In this document: positions 36,746-49,415 of the stretch, one piece after another
Position numbering within the stretch: the stretch's first letter is position 1
Layout of the letters: the number at the start of each line of letters is the position of its first letter
Assembly: GCA_032158295.1 (NCBI GenBank)
Contig: CM063249.1
Location: 16,599,416-16,663,415 of the forward strand
Direction of reading: 5' to 3'
Source: Pycnopodia helianthoides
Taxonomy: Eukaryota > Echinodermata > Asteroidea > Forcipulatida > Asteriidae
DNA length: 64,000 nucleotides
Position numbers and translations under genes: made by a program
Notes under the pieces: generated by a model
What the model saw: only the letters and a program-made list of their open reading frames with translations
Told to the model about the DNA's origin: nothing
Database searches by the model: none

Positions 36746-39700
36746 TTGATGGCGGTCTCCCTAGTCATGACTATATCATTGTTGTGGTTTATTATTCAAT
36801 ATTCTTAAAAGTAAATTAAATCACTGAGTTTCAGATAGTGGAAACTTCATTCCCATCCTTAAGTTGAATATCAGGTGATCCGTTATTGCTTATTTCGACT
36901 GGGGCGATCGAAATAAGCTAAGGGTGATTATTTGTGGGTCGCCATGTGTCATTTCATCGGCAGTATTTTAGAAGAAAACCCTCCTCTGGAGGATTGGTAC
37001 CTGTACTAGCTTCAGATTGAAACTAATCATTTTCTTTTAAGTTCACATAATTACCAGTCTATTACTTTGTCTTTAAAATGGCGCCACTCGGTGGCCGGTT
37101 TCAAATCCATATATCATTTTACGCAGTTGACTGCCAATCATTCCTTTTGCATCCAATCTTCCAGAGGCCTCTTAAGTTGTCCCGGGGACACTGTTCCCCC
37201 TTCACACGTGTTCCAATCTTTCACGTATACCATCGGGGAAACTGTTTAACCAACAAAGGATACAACGGTTTCAACCCGAACGCGCCAAATCTAGACTAAA
37301 ACCACCCTAGGGACGCGCCGCCAAATTCTTCTACCCGCTACGGGTTCAGGGGTCACTTGTAATATTTCTATCACGTTACCTAACCCCTGACCCCCGGGGG
37401 TCTCCAAGGTGTTTTGAAATCCGCAGGAAACCAGTCTGGGGTCGGGGGGGGGGCGCTGGATTGCCTCGGCTGGTTTATGTTCCTCGCCTTACAATTGTCG
37501 GCTATTTAAGTCGGAATTAGGGTAAAGTTTTACGGCTCAACTCGTTGAGAGACGCTCCGTGCCGCGTGTTCCGAACGTCTCCATTTAAACAGATACGGGT
37601 CCCAGAGAAACGGGGCCAGATGGCGCGGCGCCATTTTAAATTGCCGGCTGAAATTGAACCCTGGCATGAATTGATGTTGTATGTATGTAAATTTAAATGC
37701 AACAATCTTTTTAAGGGATGGTTTAACGATCAGATGGTTTGGTTATAATATGTTTTATACGTGTGTTATTGAACATTCGCTCGTTTACGTTCAATGTCAC
37801 CGCTACGGTTGGTTGATCATAGGCGTTCGTTAGGATAGACAAGAGCGATGCAAAAGAATTTTTCAAAGTGCACTAATTTATGTTGGTTGTGAGAAAATAA
37901 TTCTTCCATCCTGTCCCGCAGCATTTAATACAATTCAAACTCACCCTCATTTCCATACTTCATGAACATTTTTCAACAATACAGAGCAAAACAAATGATA
38001 ATAAAGAAGTAACCATAAAAACCCAGTCTTACAGGACAGAAATCAAACTAAGTGTTGAAGCATCTTCCAGAGGCCGGGGCTTGTGGTGAGATGCCTGATT
38101 AACAGACAAACAGAGCATAAACAGGAACAAGAACGTGCGGACAGACAGGTAAAGACAGAAATGATGAAAGACAGCAATATATTAAGAGTTGTTTCACTGT
38201 GGAGAAGCCATCCCATGCAGTGCATTAACAGCCTACATCTAGTTGTAAAACAGAGCGCACATTTGATATCGTTTCATTCTTCTTTTTTCATACCAGTGTA
38301 TGATGGTATATTGTTTCAAAGAAAGGAAGCAGACGCAAAACCAATTTGATTTTCATACCAGTTTGACTAATTTCCTTTCAGAGCCATAACTATTTCCTCC
38401 AAGAAGCTCCAAGCAAGCCGGGGCAACATTTTATATGGCGTATACCTGTAAAAACATGGACATCCATCTAAACCACACAAAACCCTAAACCTTTACGTAA
38501 CCAACGCCATTTATAAACCATGACATCATCAATATAAAAACGACTTACACAACTGCACTCTGAAGTTTACCACGGGGACATACTCTTTCCGAACGACAAC
38601 GATTGGTGCACATCCAATGTGACGTCACAACAAAAATGGATGCCTACATTCTTCTTCTTCCTCGTGGCATGCTGCGCTACGGTATCAAGGCGCGAAGTGT
38701 TGTCAACACGTTCGCTTCTAACTGCGCTCCTTTTGACGCCTCGACATTCGTGGTCGGACTCCTTGCTCGCGACAGGGATCGTAGCGATGACATAACAGAA
38801 AGGTGCCAGACTACAGCCAATTATTCACTGTCCACTTTGTTACATTTCGGGTCGCGTGGTTTCGGAGGGAAGGTAACACCAAAATGGTATCCGTCTATGA
38901 AGCAGGCACGACAATTGTCTACGTGATGCAACCAGAAACACAGACTCAACGACTTGCAGTTACATCCCCAATCACCCAATTCCACACCGACCATCCTTGA
39001 CAAAATAATACCAAACATGTGATACGTGGAGACGTAAATAATAGGCACCAAAACAGACGGCCACAATCAGCACTGTATGTAATCCTCTATACCACAGGGA
39101 ACTACACGGGCGTCGCGGTACCAGTCCACTCCCGTGCGTGCACTCGAGAAAAAAAAAATCTTTGTACAGATAATGACATTCATTGTGATCTAACGTTACC
39201 TCTCAGGTTACCGTTACTTATACATGAAACTCAATAGTCCACTGTGCTTAGTGGCGTGTTGTCCAGGGCTGCAAAAAAATGCGAAAGAGCCCGTCAACCA
39301 GAGAAGACCGAAACTGACACAGTATAAAAAAAACCATTACGTGTTGGCTCCATGTTTCAACTGAGACTGGTGGTTTCAGTTTATTGTGCGTCTGTCGTAT
39401 CAATAGTATTTACATTTAGCATTGAAGAAACGAACAAAATACACATTATCACATACCCGTATGTCTCTCTGCAAAGAACCTCCAAATTTGACTTGTAAAC
39501 CCTTTGAAAGGCCTCTTTTAGTGGACCCTTCCTCCCCCCTCTCTGCACCGAGTTGACTGATTCACCATCTCACTTTAAGCTGCCAAAGAAAAAAGAACTG
39601 TGGGTTCAATGGAAATCGAAGAAAATGAAGCTGAAGTGAAAAGTTGACATAAAATGTTAACCCCAATTCCATGAAAATATACAACTACAGGAAAAGAAGC

Positions 39701-41187
39701 CTATACATTATTATGTCAGCAAGATATTTCAGATTGTGTAATAATATAATTCCGCATCGCCTCCGACCCTTGGTATCATCAGTCCGGAAACTGAAACGAA
39801 CTGATTGTCGAATCACAAGGACACTGCGTTTGTCCAAACTGTTAACGCATTTTCATGGGCTTTTTATGAATAACTATATATATATTTTTTTTAAATATGT
39901 AACAAGGTCAGATCTCAGTTGATTGCGTTTGAAGCAACTTTCCACGAATGAACACTCCGTGAGTCTTTGAAACCCATCCCGTGTGATACGCAACAAGGCT
40001 GAAGAACATCACCATGACAATGGCAAAACGGTCAAGGCTAAACGATCAACCAAGCCCCCATTGTGACGAGGACGGACTCTCCATCCATCAACTTTTTTAA
40101 TTTCACACAACAAACTCCCACCCCTCAAAAAAAAAAACCACCGGGGCCCAAGGTTCCTTGAGTGACGGCGGCGGCGGCCACCGAGAGAGAGAGAGAGAGA
40201 TGGAGAGGGAGAACAAGGAACTTCCAACCCCCGGCGGCACCACTGTCATCTCCGCTTCTTTATCAGTGCCCTGATTTTTCTATAATTACAGTACACCTCG
40301 GATCGGTGGGAGCATGACACTATAACACTTCCAGCCATACACGGCGCAACACTCGTAAAACAAAAACCGAGACCCGAGCTATAATGAAACACCACCTTGT
40401 GAAGGATTTGGGGATCGATAACCTAGAACCGGCATAAAAGACTCGTGTGATTTCATCGATACTGACTACAAGGTGGGGGGAGACGGGGTTGGAGGCTGGT
40501 TATCACCACCTGCACGTTGTGTTTTTCTATTCTCTCTCTCTCTCGGTCTCTCTATTTCTCTCTTCGTTTTTTTTATTTATTATGGTATCACGTTGGAGGA
40601 ACTACTCACCAAGGAAAAAAACACAACCGAGATTATGGACACCGAGGCTTGGCTCTCACTTCGACACAAAGCGTAGCCAGCCCTCCCCCGACAATCGCTC
40701 TGTTTCTCACCCACGAAGGTCAACACCAAACAATAAAACCGTCGACCTTCGACTTGGCGAAAAACATGATCCGTCAAAACCGAGCCTTTCTAACTTGTGA
40801 GCTCATGAACACCACGCCACGTTTTGAAAGATTGTAATTGCCTTTTTTTTTGGTAGTGCCCCCCTCCCTTTCCTCGTATAGAAGCTTTTCAACAACCACA
40901 TGCTTAAACAAACCGAAGGGCTGTGAAGTTTGCGTTTCAATTTCGGGGGCGATAAGATGATTGCTCGTTGATTTTTATTATTAGTAAAACACAATCACAC
41001 TCTTTGTGATTTTGAGAAGAAAGAACACATTCGATCCGTTGACATTTTTTACTCGAAGCTGACGGATCTAAATTTAATATCAGTCGGACATCTCCGCGAA
41101 CGCATTCAGTACAAGGTGCCACAGCTGATGAAATTGCTCAAGAAGTTGTTTTTAAAATGAGTTCTCCATGAGCAAGCTTATGATTAA
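36746..41187. other. No confident gene in a long unique stretch
   Basis: Mostly unique sequence. It holds a TATAAAA box at 38533-38539, a CRE TGACGTCA at 38620-38627 and a 96-codon frame at 38636-38926 (see findings). It also has a G-run near 37445 and a short GA run near 40181. No repeat family from elsewhere in the window is recognised here. Confidence 0.4.
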
Positions 41188-41564
41188 AGGCACTCGGGAC
41201 ACTATTGGTAATTACTCAAAATAATTGTTAGCATAAAAAAAACTTACTTGGTAACCAGCAATGGAGAGCTGTTGATAGTATAAAACATTGTGAGAAACGG
41301 CTCCCTCTGAAGTAACGTAGTTTTTGAGAAAGAAGTACTTTCTCAGTAAAATATTTGAATTGATTTTGAGACCGAGGTCTCGAAATCAAGCATCTGAAAG
41401 CACACAACTTCGTTTGACAAGGGTGTTTTTTCTTCCATTATTGTCTCGCAACTTCGGCGACCAATTGAGTTAAAATTTTCATAGGTTTGTTACTTTGTGC
41501 ATATGTTGAGATACACCAAGTGAGAAGATTGGTCTTTGACAAATACCAAAGGTGTCCAGTGTCT
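41188..41564. mobile_element. TTAA-flanked MITE (family B), complete 377-bp copy
   Basis: A clean TTAA duplication at 41184-41187 and 41565-41568 brackets the element. The left end AGGCACTCGGGACACTATTGG and the right end CCAAAGGTGTCCAGTGTCT are inverted and diverged. The centre holds an inverted GAGACC/GGTCTC pair. Inner blocks are shared with the copies at 3192, 51084 and 58781. No transposase is present. TTAA target choice is known for piggyBac transposases, which probably mobilised it. Confidence 0.85.
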
Positions 41565-41856
41565 TTAAACAAAGGAATGCAAGGCACGTCAATCTTTAGA
41601 ATAACTTTGTCATTCTGTCCAGCAAGGTTTGCGATATTTATATTCCATATCCATGAAAATATTTCTCTCATGAATTGTGGCGGTTCATTTTAGTTCCCCA
41701 CTTTTTTCAAAAGGAATATTTTAACCTGTGAAAGTTGCAGCAGGGCGGACGCTCTCGTAATTTGTCAATGTTTGTTTGCTCGTTTGTTTCTCAAGAATGT
41801 GTTTGTGGAATTTAACTATGTTTTAATATTTAGTTCTTTTAAGCATTATCTATAAT

Positions 41857-42078
41857 AGACCCTTCCCGTGAAATATGTAAATTCACATCGCGCGTGCGCA
41901 CTCTCCCTGTACTGGTTGGCAAAATGAGTGAATATCGCACCTTTTTGTATGGGACTGATGGTGACGTGACGCACACGCGTTCGTGCGTCTGCCTATAGTG
42001 CGCAACTCCACGGCGTTTGCCTACCATTAGTGCATGTACGCATGCGTGAATGTAATTAGCATTTCATGGGAAAGGTTT
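41857..42078. mobile_element. TIR element with GACCCTTCCCGTGAAAT ends (family G)
   Basis: The left GACCCTTCCCGTGAAATATG is mirrored at the right by GCATTTCATGGGAAAGGTTT. The arms match with a few differences over about 30 bases. The interior is rich in alternating GCGTGCGCAC-type sequence. One copy in this window. Confidence 0.75.
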
Positions 42079-42180
42079 TAAGTCCAACTGTAAGTTGACG
42101 CTCCATTTAAATGCGTTCATACGGACCCTAACCCCCTTAGCCTACTGCACCCCTTATCTTGTCGTGTACATCACTCTTAG

Positions 42181-42303
42181 GGCCCTTTTCGAAACCACTG
42201 CGTCGGCTTAGGCTTCGGCTTAGGCTCTGGCTTGGGCTCCACTTCAAACAGGCTGACGGGTGCCAAAGCTGCAGCCGAAGCCCGAAGCCGCGGTTTCGAA
42301 AAT
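42181..42303. mobile_element. GGCTTCGGC-rich TIR element (family C), copy 1
   Basis: The left end GGCCCTTTTCGAAACCACTG is mirrored by the right end CGCGGTTTCGAAAATA. Next to each end is a run of GGCTT[AC]GGC hexamer variants in opposite orientation, so nearly the whole element folds back. A second copy is at 56055-56183. Confidence 0.8.
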
Positions 42304-44902
42304 ATACTACGTCTCCACCGGATGAAGTCCCAGCCTTACAATCATATTTGATTGCAACGGAAAACAAAGATGGACGCTCCACGAGAAACACTCACAGACA
42401 TCTATCATGGGGCCGGTTACCTTTTCCCCACAAGCACAAAATGGAGACAGAATATATGTTTGAATCCTGTTCCTTAAAAGGTATTTTATGGGATTGGTAA
42501 GAGCTGACCAAAATAGTCGCAGCGGTGTTCATGTTGTGTGTGATCAACCATCATAATACATGTAATACCTGTGACAATTTGGGCTGAATCCGTGACGTGG
42601 AGAAGTAAATGTGTTTATGTTGAACTCTGGTGATCTGGTTATCTGTAACGATGCCGTTTTGGTTTTACTGTGGGCTCAAAAACCACGGCAATCACTGCGT
42701 CAGAACATGGATGTTAGAATTCGCATTCAAACACTAGTACCAAAGGTTGCAATTATTTGTACTAATTCAGATGCGTCACAAATTAACTTGAATGTTACGA
42801 TTACATTTCTAGTGGAATCACAAAATGTAAAAAAATACCACATTTGTCAATAAAGAGACACTAATTTTGTAAGCAGTGGCAAATTACATCAGTTAAAAAA
42901 AGGGGTAAATTGTCGTTAATAGCTAGGATGGCTATACAAGTAAGCTTGACACCAATTGTCACCTTGGAATGACTGATGCTTTATGTAATTCATATTTAAG
43001 TTTTAAAATTCCCAGTGCGTGGTTCAGAGACCGTATTTATCATCAGCATGGGGATTGAATCAAAATTAAGGGAATTTTTTAGTGAAAAACAGGATATATC
43101 GGCCTTGAGAAAGGACAGAAAAGGCCACAACATAATAGAAAGAAAGAACAAAACACTGATCCTATTGTTAGGCGTCAGGTCATGTAGGTACTTTGGAGAC
43201 TGAACGAAAAGGGACAAACAATTGCCGGTGGGAAGATTAAGTCCTAGGGAGAGTTCAAAGAAGGAAGACAGGTACGCTGGGAGAAAGGAGGGGAAGATAA
43301 GGATGAAACGAGAAGACAGACCGACAATGGGAAGATGCGAAGGGGAATGTCGCAAAGGCTCAACAGAAGAGAGGGAATTTAGCGGCACGGTGGAAAGCGG
43401 CTTTTCCGAAGGTGTCGTTAGCCCACAATTTTTTCAATTGAGTTCCATGGTGGCTTTGTCTCTCGCGATAGTTCGATGCATCTCCCCGAGAGCTGCTGGG
43501 GATTTGGTATCACTTACTGACGAGCCGATCACTTTCACTCAGCCATAATATATACAAAAATATATAAAAATCGGTTACATCACTCAGTCTCGCGAGAATC
43601 AAGTTCATGTCAGATCTCGGTGTTTTCAATAAGCGACAGCAGTCACTATAATGCAATCTAACCTGTCAAACTGTCGTCACATGAAGCGGTTGCTTATTTT
43701 TCTTATGAGAAAAAAACGCAAACAAAACAACTTTGTTCATTCACATACTGTGCACGTCAGTAATGTGATAATGCCGAGTTTGAAAAATCAAACGTAAAAA
43801 TTATTTTCCAATAAAGATTGGCTTAAGCATCAGATTTAGAAACAGTTTAGTCTCAACATTTTAAAATGGTTCACATTATTTTCGATCGTTATTAAATTGC
43901 GCTTCTCACTTAATTCGATTGACAGTTTGTTTTAACGGTCCAGCATACAAACATGTAAGCCTAGTTAAGATAAAGCTAGATCCGATTGTGTGTTTTTCAA
44001 TTAACGATGACATCATTTTAGACGGTCCAATAGAGTCAGCCTTCGAGAAAGACTATGCTAAGGTCGAAAAGTCTTTCTGCATTTATATCACAGTTCATTT
44101 TGGTTTCTAAAACAGTTTACAACACCATAACAAAACATACATAATTTACTTGACAACATGAATGCATAACCGCTTTAATGCAGGGGAAGATTTTTGCTTG
44201 TTTTGCTAGCCAAGAAGCGATCTCCAAAGAAAAAGCACGTTTTTCTTGTATCCCTCGCACAATTGCGACCATACTCGCCGGTTTCCGACCCCTCCCGTTT
44301 GCAATTCCTGGACACGCCTCTCGCTAATAACATACACAGTCGCTTCCATACGTGCTGCACGTTAGACTGTTTATTGATAGCAGTTCGTATGATAATTATG
44401 AGAAACTCAGTCCGTCTCGAGACAACAACTGGGCTACAAACGGATGCGAGTTTGTCTGTGACCTTCTGCGCATGAGCAGGCCATCAGGGGTCGCTCTGAT
44501 TGGCTAAGAACTATAACTCCTGCAGAGTTGATGACTTTTTTTTATAACGATTTCAGAAAGCAATATATCGTCCCCTTACACACACGGTAGTTTTTGCACT
44601 AAATGAAAACAATATTTGTTTGTATATTATATATAGGTATATATATGGCATAAGCATAATTGAACTATTTTTAAAGTGGCGTGGGTGTACGTTGAGTTGA
44701 AAACATCGTACACAAGTACAACCCAAACAACGATGACGACAACGCAGTGTTTCTAGCCCATCACACAAACGTCTCGATGCGCTATACAACCAGAGGCCTA
44801 ACACTACAGGCAATTAAACCAACTCAACCACAGGTCACCGTAAACCCCCCCCCCCCAAAAAAAATGTGACAAACTGTAAAAAGCAAAACAAAAATTGGGG
44901 TC
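42304..44902. other. No gene recognised; purine-rich block
   Basis: A purine-rich stretch at 43225-43395 produces a lysine/arginine/glutamate-rich frame on the plus strand. It is compositional, not recognisably protein-coding. A C-run lies near 44846. Confidence 0.45.
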
Positions 44903-44976
44903 GAACAAAGACAAAATGACTAGAGTGGGACTTGACCCTGCTGAATGATGAATGCCAACTGAGTTATCTACTCTTA
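44903..44976 (-). mobile_element. tRNA-Lys-like SINE head, copy 2
   Basis: Minus-strand AACTCAGTTGG (A-box), a shortened middle and GGTCAAGTCCCACTCTAGTC (B-box with one base lost) are followed by the same ATTTTGTCTTTGTTC body as copy 1. It is more decayed than copy 1. Confidence 0.6.
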
Positions 44977-47076
44977 ATGTTCGTGGTCTTCCTAAATTTG
45001 TCAATATCTTTGTTTAGGGGTGCCCAGTCAGAAGCCATTCAACCTGTAACTGCCGTAACAGCCAGGGATCACACCCAAGGTTGCGAAACAACCGGGCTAG
45101 TGGCAGGAGAGGGATCACTTTAAAGGGATGCGATGTTTCTAAATTTCAGACATCAAGTAATTAAGCCACAAGGGAAACTGACTGGGTTAACATTACAATA
45201 AGTTGAGGTTGAACAAAGGGGAAATAACTGTAAAAGAAACAGCCTCAATAGTTGTGTTCCTGTATAGCTACAAGACTCGTCAGTATAGCTGTCTCACAAC
45301 AGGTTTTTGTCACATATGGCTGCTTGCTCTTAGTCTCTTGTTGCATGCCAACATTTCTCCATGAACCATGAATGGATCAATCAACCATTTTTAATTGTAG
45401 GATACCAATAATAATAGTGTAATAGTAATATTTAAAAAAAAACAGAAATTAAAAAGCATGGCTGCGTCTTGCAGCGCCACGGCTGCAAAGAACGTCATGA
45501 ATGACCCCTAAAAAAAAAAAAAAAAAAAAAAAAAGGGTCCGCACCAAGATTCCTGGGCCTAGCCTCGGCTCTCGGTACAGAAACAATTGACGCCAGAGTT
45601 GAGAAAACTAATAATAGAGATGACAATATTCCACCACGGACATCGTTCACTTATTACCGCTGGGTAGAACACAAGCAAGGCCGTGCTGTGGCAGGTTATT
45701 ATACTTAATACATGTACATCGATATAATCAATTTGTAACGGTGTCCGCCGCTCAGTCGTAGTGGATGGTTGGGAATCTGAAAGGAGTGCGTGGGCAACAG
45801 ATTTCATGTACATCGGTGTCTTGTACACGGAGAGTGCCAATTCCTTCATTATTTGTGTGTTTCTCCTTATATCCGATGGATTCTAGAGCACAGGCCAGTG
45901 GCAAAACGACATCAGGCGGTGATGTAAGATGGAACAATACAGGGGGTGAAAGTGAATCAAAGAAAAAGAAAAAATAGAAAACATAGCCGCGGACTGTCGG
46001 TTCGAGTCCAAACTTTTACCGAAGCCAATATACAGCTGTTTGATTTAGATTTCCCCAATGACGTTTTCCTTCCCACACCGTCGAACAAAACATTATCTTC
46101 TGTATCATCTGTAGGTCAAGTCCAGGTTTTCATTTTTTAAACAATTTTTGTTAAACAAAAGTTACGAAATGAAGATATAGAAGAAGAAGATACAAAAAGT
46201 TGATAATACATTGCACAGCTTTAGAGACCTCACTTTAACCCACCAACCACAAATGACAACCTCCTCCCCAGACACAAAGGTTTCCTTCGCATGATGATTT
46301 TGCGCACATACTACAGTCAAATCTTCCGCCAGCGGAAGATTTTTGTTGTAGGTCCGGACCTCCGACAAAATGTAGAATTTGAGAAGATTTCACTGGGGAC
46401 CTTGGACAGATCCAAACAATAATGTCCTTTTCACGCGAAGTGCAGTTTGTCAAATGTTACGACCAGACTAAAATAAAGCAAGGGACCCCCTACTAATATT
46501 TCTCTCGTGTGAAAATGGACTAAAAGGAGCTTTTGAGTATAGAACTCCCGGATGACATTCATTCACATCGGCTACTTGCAAAGGCAGCCGAAGTTGTCTT
46601 GCTGCATCCCACGTTTCATTGTTTTCTCGTTCATCTACCGATGTTTGACAGTGGACTGAACGCGACGACCGGGGGGGGGGGGTTATTGCAAGCACTTAAG
46701 GGGGATAGCCCATCATTGGTTTGCGGAAGGAGTGAATTCTTCTCGATACAACAAACCTGTGAAAATTTCATCGAACTACAGGCGGTGACGTTTTCAGTGA
46801 AAACGCAAAAAAGCGGTTTGTGTGGCTGTCAAGAAGTTTGTTCACGTTCCCTATCCTTGCTTATTTCGATTGCTGCCATTAAAATAAGGCAACTGTGATA
46901 TGGGGGGTCTGCAAAGTGCTTTTTCCTCGACTATGACAAAAGTGTAGCCTATGTCATTCAAAAATATTTCTCCGGAGGATCGGTAAGTAATAACTTGTAA
47001 ATCAGTACACTTCCTGATGACTTAAACTTTTTTTCTTTTTTTCGGGCATTGCAAATCCTTTTTTTCTCTGGCATAA
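44977..47076. other. No gene recognised; A25, G12 and an ETS-type palindrome
   Basis: An A-run lies at 45510-45534 and a G-run at 46671-46682. A perfect 22-base fold-back AATCTTCCGC-CA-GCGGAAGATT at 46320-46341 carries two inverted GGAA ETS-type cores. No gene is supported. Confidence 0.45.
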
Positions 47077-47170
47077 ATTGTGATCATTGCTGATTTAGTG
47101 AATAATTGTGATCATTGCTGAATAGTGAATAATTGTAATCTTGCTGAATTGTGATCTCGCTGAATTGTGT
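47077..47170. repeat. Short irregular tandem repeat
   Basis: The unit ATTGTGATCATTGCTGA with a TAGTGAATA spacer repeats about five times. The later copies are shortened to 16 bases. Confidence 0.85.
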
Positions 47171-49014
47171 AAGGAGTTGCGTCAGATGGTTTGCATAAAC
47201 TCATTGTGTGTAGTGCGGATCGCAGTGCGGATAGTTCGCAGAGACTGGGCGGGAATTTCAAATAAAGATGAGGTGAGGAGCCGGTACTCTACGTCAAGCT
47301 GGGATAACCCTTACTTGAGCTACCCGAGTGTGTCCGTTGTTAGCTTGCAGCCATATCTGTGTAGTTTCCTCACACTGTACTGTATGACCACAGTGCTGTA
47401 AATCTGCACTTACCAAGGTACCAGACTATTTCCCGGGGATGCCTCTTTGTCACGACGTATCATGATAAACACGACATGTTAAAGGCTCGGTATTTAATTC
47501 GTTGTGTAATCATGACGTACACACTGATGACGTCGTGAGTCGCATTTCATATTTCTACAGCGCCCTCTGTCGAATATAACGTCGAAGTGTGCCGAATGCG
47601 GTGTTGAAACTATTGTGTAAGATAACCTTACATGTGAAGCATCAAGCTTTTAACTTACATTTCTTGGTATACAAAACATTGGTGAAAGTGTGACGACAAC
47701 TTCGCTGAGAGTGGAAATCTTCTGACTGTTGACAGATGTTAAATAATGGGCCTTGAAGAAAACGAACAGCTATTAACTCAGTATTGACCGCCGCAGCGTT
47801 ATTTGTTACAAAAGCTGTTCGAGAAAAAATTAGCGCGTTCTGTCTTTTTTTTTCCCCGCGGCATAAGTTCTCATTTGTTTACAATCGAACGTCTGAACAA
47901 TACTGTGCAAATTTTCCATTTTAGCGGCCGGGTCCAGATGAATGGGTTTGAAATTGTAATCACGAGCCATTTAACGACAGTAGCCACCACAATAGTAGTC
48001 TCCATTAATCAGCTATGATAAACGAAGCGACACGATAAACTGTGTATACTATAGCAGCGCTAATTTTCCACCCAGTGTTCGAGATCGCGATAATGACGGA
48101 AACACGTAAACACCGAGATGTTGGCCCTGGCTATAAGGGTCAGCTACCTCAGACGTGTCAAGCCCTTATGCAGTAAGCCGTCCCAGAATGCATCGCACCT
48201 CTCGGTGTCAATCAGGAGACCTTGTGCGCATGACGTCTATCAAGCTCTAAGCAATTGTTTCCGCAAGCCGTAAATAAAAATGGAGGCCGTTTGTCAGGGA
48301 AGCCGAGACTCGCTTAAAGGAAAGGTTCAACGTTGGACTGGGAAAAGAAGAAGAAGAAGAAAAGAAGAAAACAAAAACTCGACAAGAGACTGTCACGGCA
48401 GCCATTTTGTGCCTGACTCCCTGTCACACATTGACAATAATGTGCACGAACTCTCGTGACACTGAAAAAAAGGCGGGGACCAGACTGTTTTTCATTCAAG
48501 CTCGAGTTTAGACAGTAATTTGAATGGAAGAGAAACACGACGGTTCTACCACGATAGAGGTCGGTTTTTATTAACTTCAGATGCTTGTTATTCTACGGAG
48601 CCATCAAGAGACGCAATTGCGCCTGACAAAACGTCACTTAAGTAAAAAGCTGACATGCACGGAATGTATATAGAACATCGCGGATCGCGTAAGCCCTACG
48701 CTGACGATCTGCTTCCAGGCATCTGGGAATTCTTTTTAAATTCAAGAGACGAACTGAGAAATGATTTCACTCAAATTTCTCCAAAACAGAACTGACAGGC
48801 GGTTCAGACGGTGTACATAGGCCTCGTGACACAGTTACTCGTTTGACACTGAGTTTATTATTAAATGGCGAGGGCCATTCTTTTAAAAAGACGACCCAAT
48901 CATTGGTCGCATCATGCAGATTCCGATATTTCCACCTATACTGAATTTGAAATGCATTGATGTAGAGAACTAGGTTATGAATACACTCGCAGGCCTACTT
49001 ATTCGTATCCACTC
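47171..49014. other. No gene recognised; possible regulatory block
   Basis: The repeat-free block 48040-48300 has closely packed motif-like sequences (GTAAACA forkhead core, CAATTG E-box, TGACGTCT half-CRE). A GAA run lies near 48346. No gene is supported. Confidence 0.4.
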
Positions 49015-49108
49015 GCTGCTGCTGTTGCTGTTGCTGTTGTTGTTTGTTTGTTTGTTGTTATATGTTGTTATTGTAGTTGTTGTTTTGTTGTTGTTGTTGT
49101 TGTTTTGT

Positions 49109-49162
<54 letters not shown>

Positions 49163-49198
49163 GTTGTTTTGTGTTGTTGTGTTGTTGTTGTTTTGTTG

Positions 49199-49270
<72 letters not shown>

Positions 49271-49311
49271 TGTGTGTTGTTGTTGTTGTTGTTTGTTGTT
49301 GTTGTTGTTGT

Positions 49312-49378
<67 letters not shown>

Positions 49379-49415
49379 TGTGTTGTTGTGTTGTTGTTGT
49401 TGTTGTTGTTGTTTT
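49015..49415. repeat. 400-bp (TTG)n array
   Basis: A TTG trinucleotide array interrupted by TTTG and GTG slips. Poly-Leu, poly-Val, poly-Cys frames on one strand and poly-Gln, poly-Asn, poly-Thr frames on the other (up to 161 codons) are artefacts of the repeat. Confidence 0.97.

Noticed and set aside
42617..42853. 78-codon frame ending in AATAAA
   Set aside because: The stop codon overlaps AATAAA, which is suggestive, but AT-rich DNA yields this easily and no promoter, splice site or domain supports it.
43225..43548. Basic, nuclear-protein-like frame
   Set aside because: Lys/Arg/Glu richness reflects a purine-rich tract; the reverse strand is equally open.
46750..46800. Further family B fragment
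   Set aside because: Only one short block (ACAAACCTGTGAAAATTTCAT) matches; too little to call.
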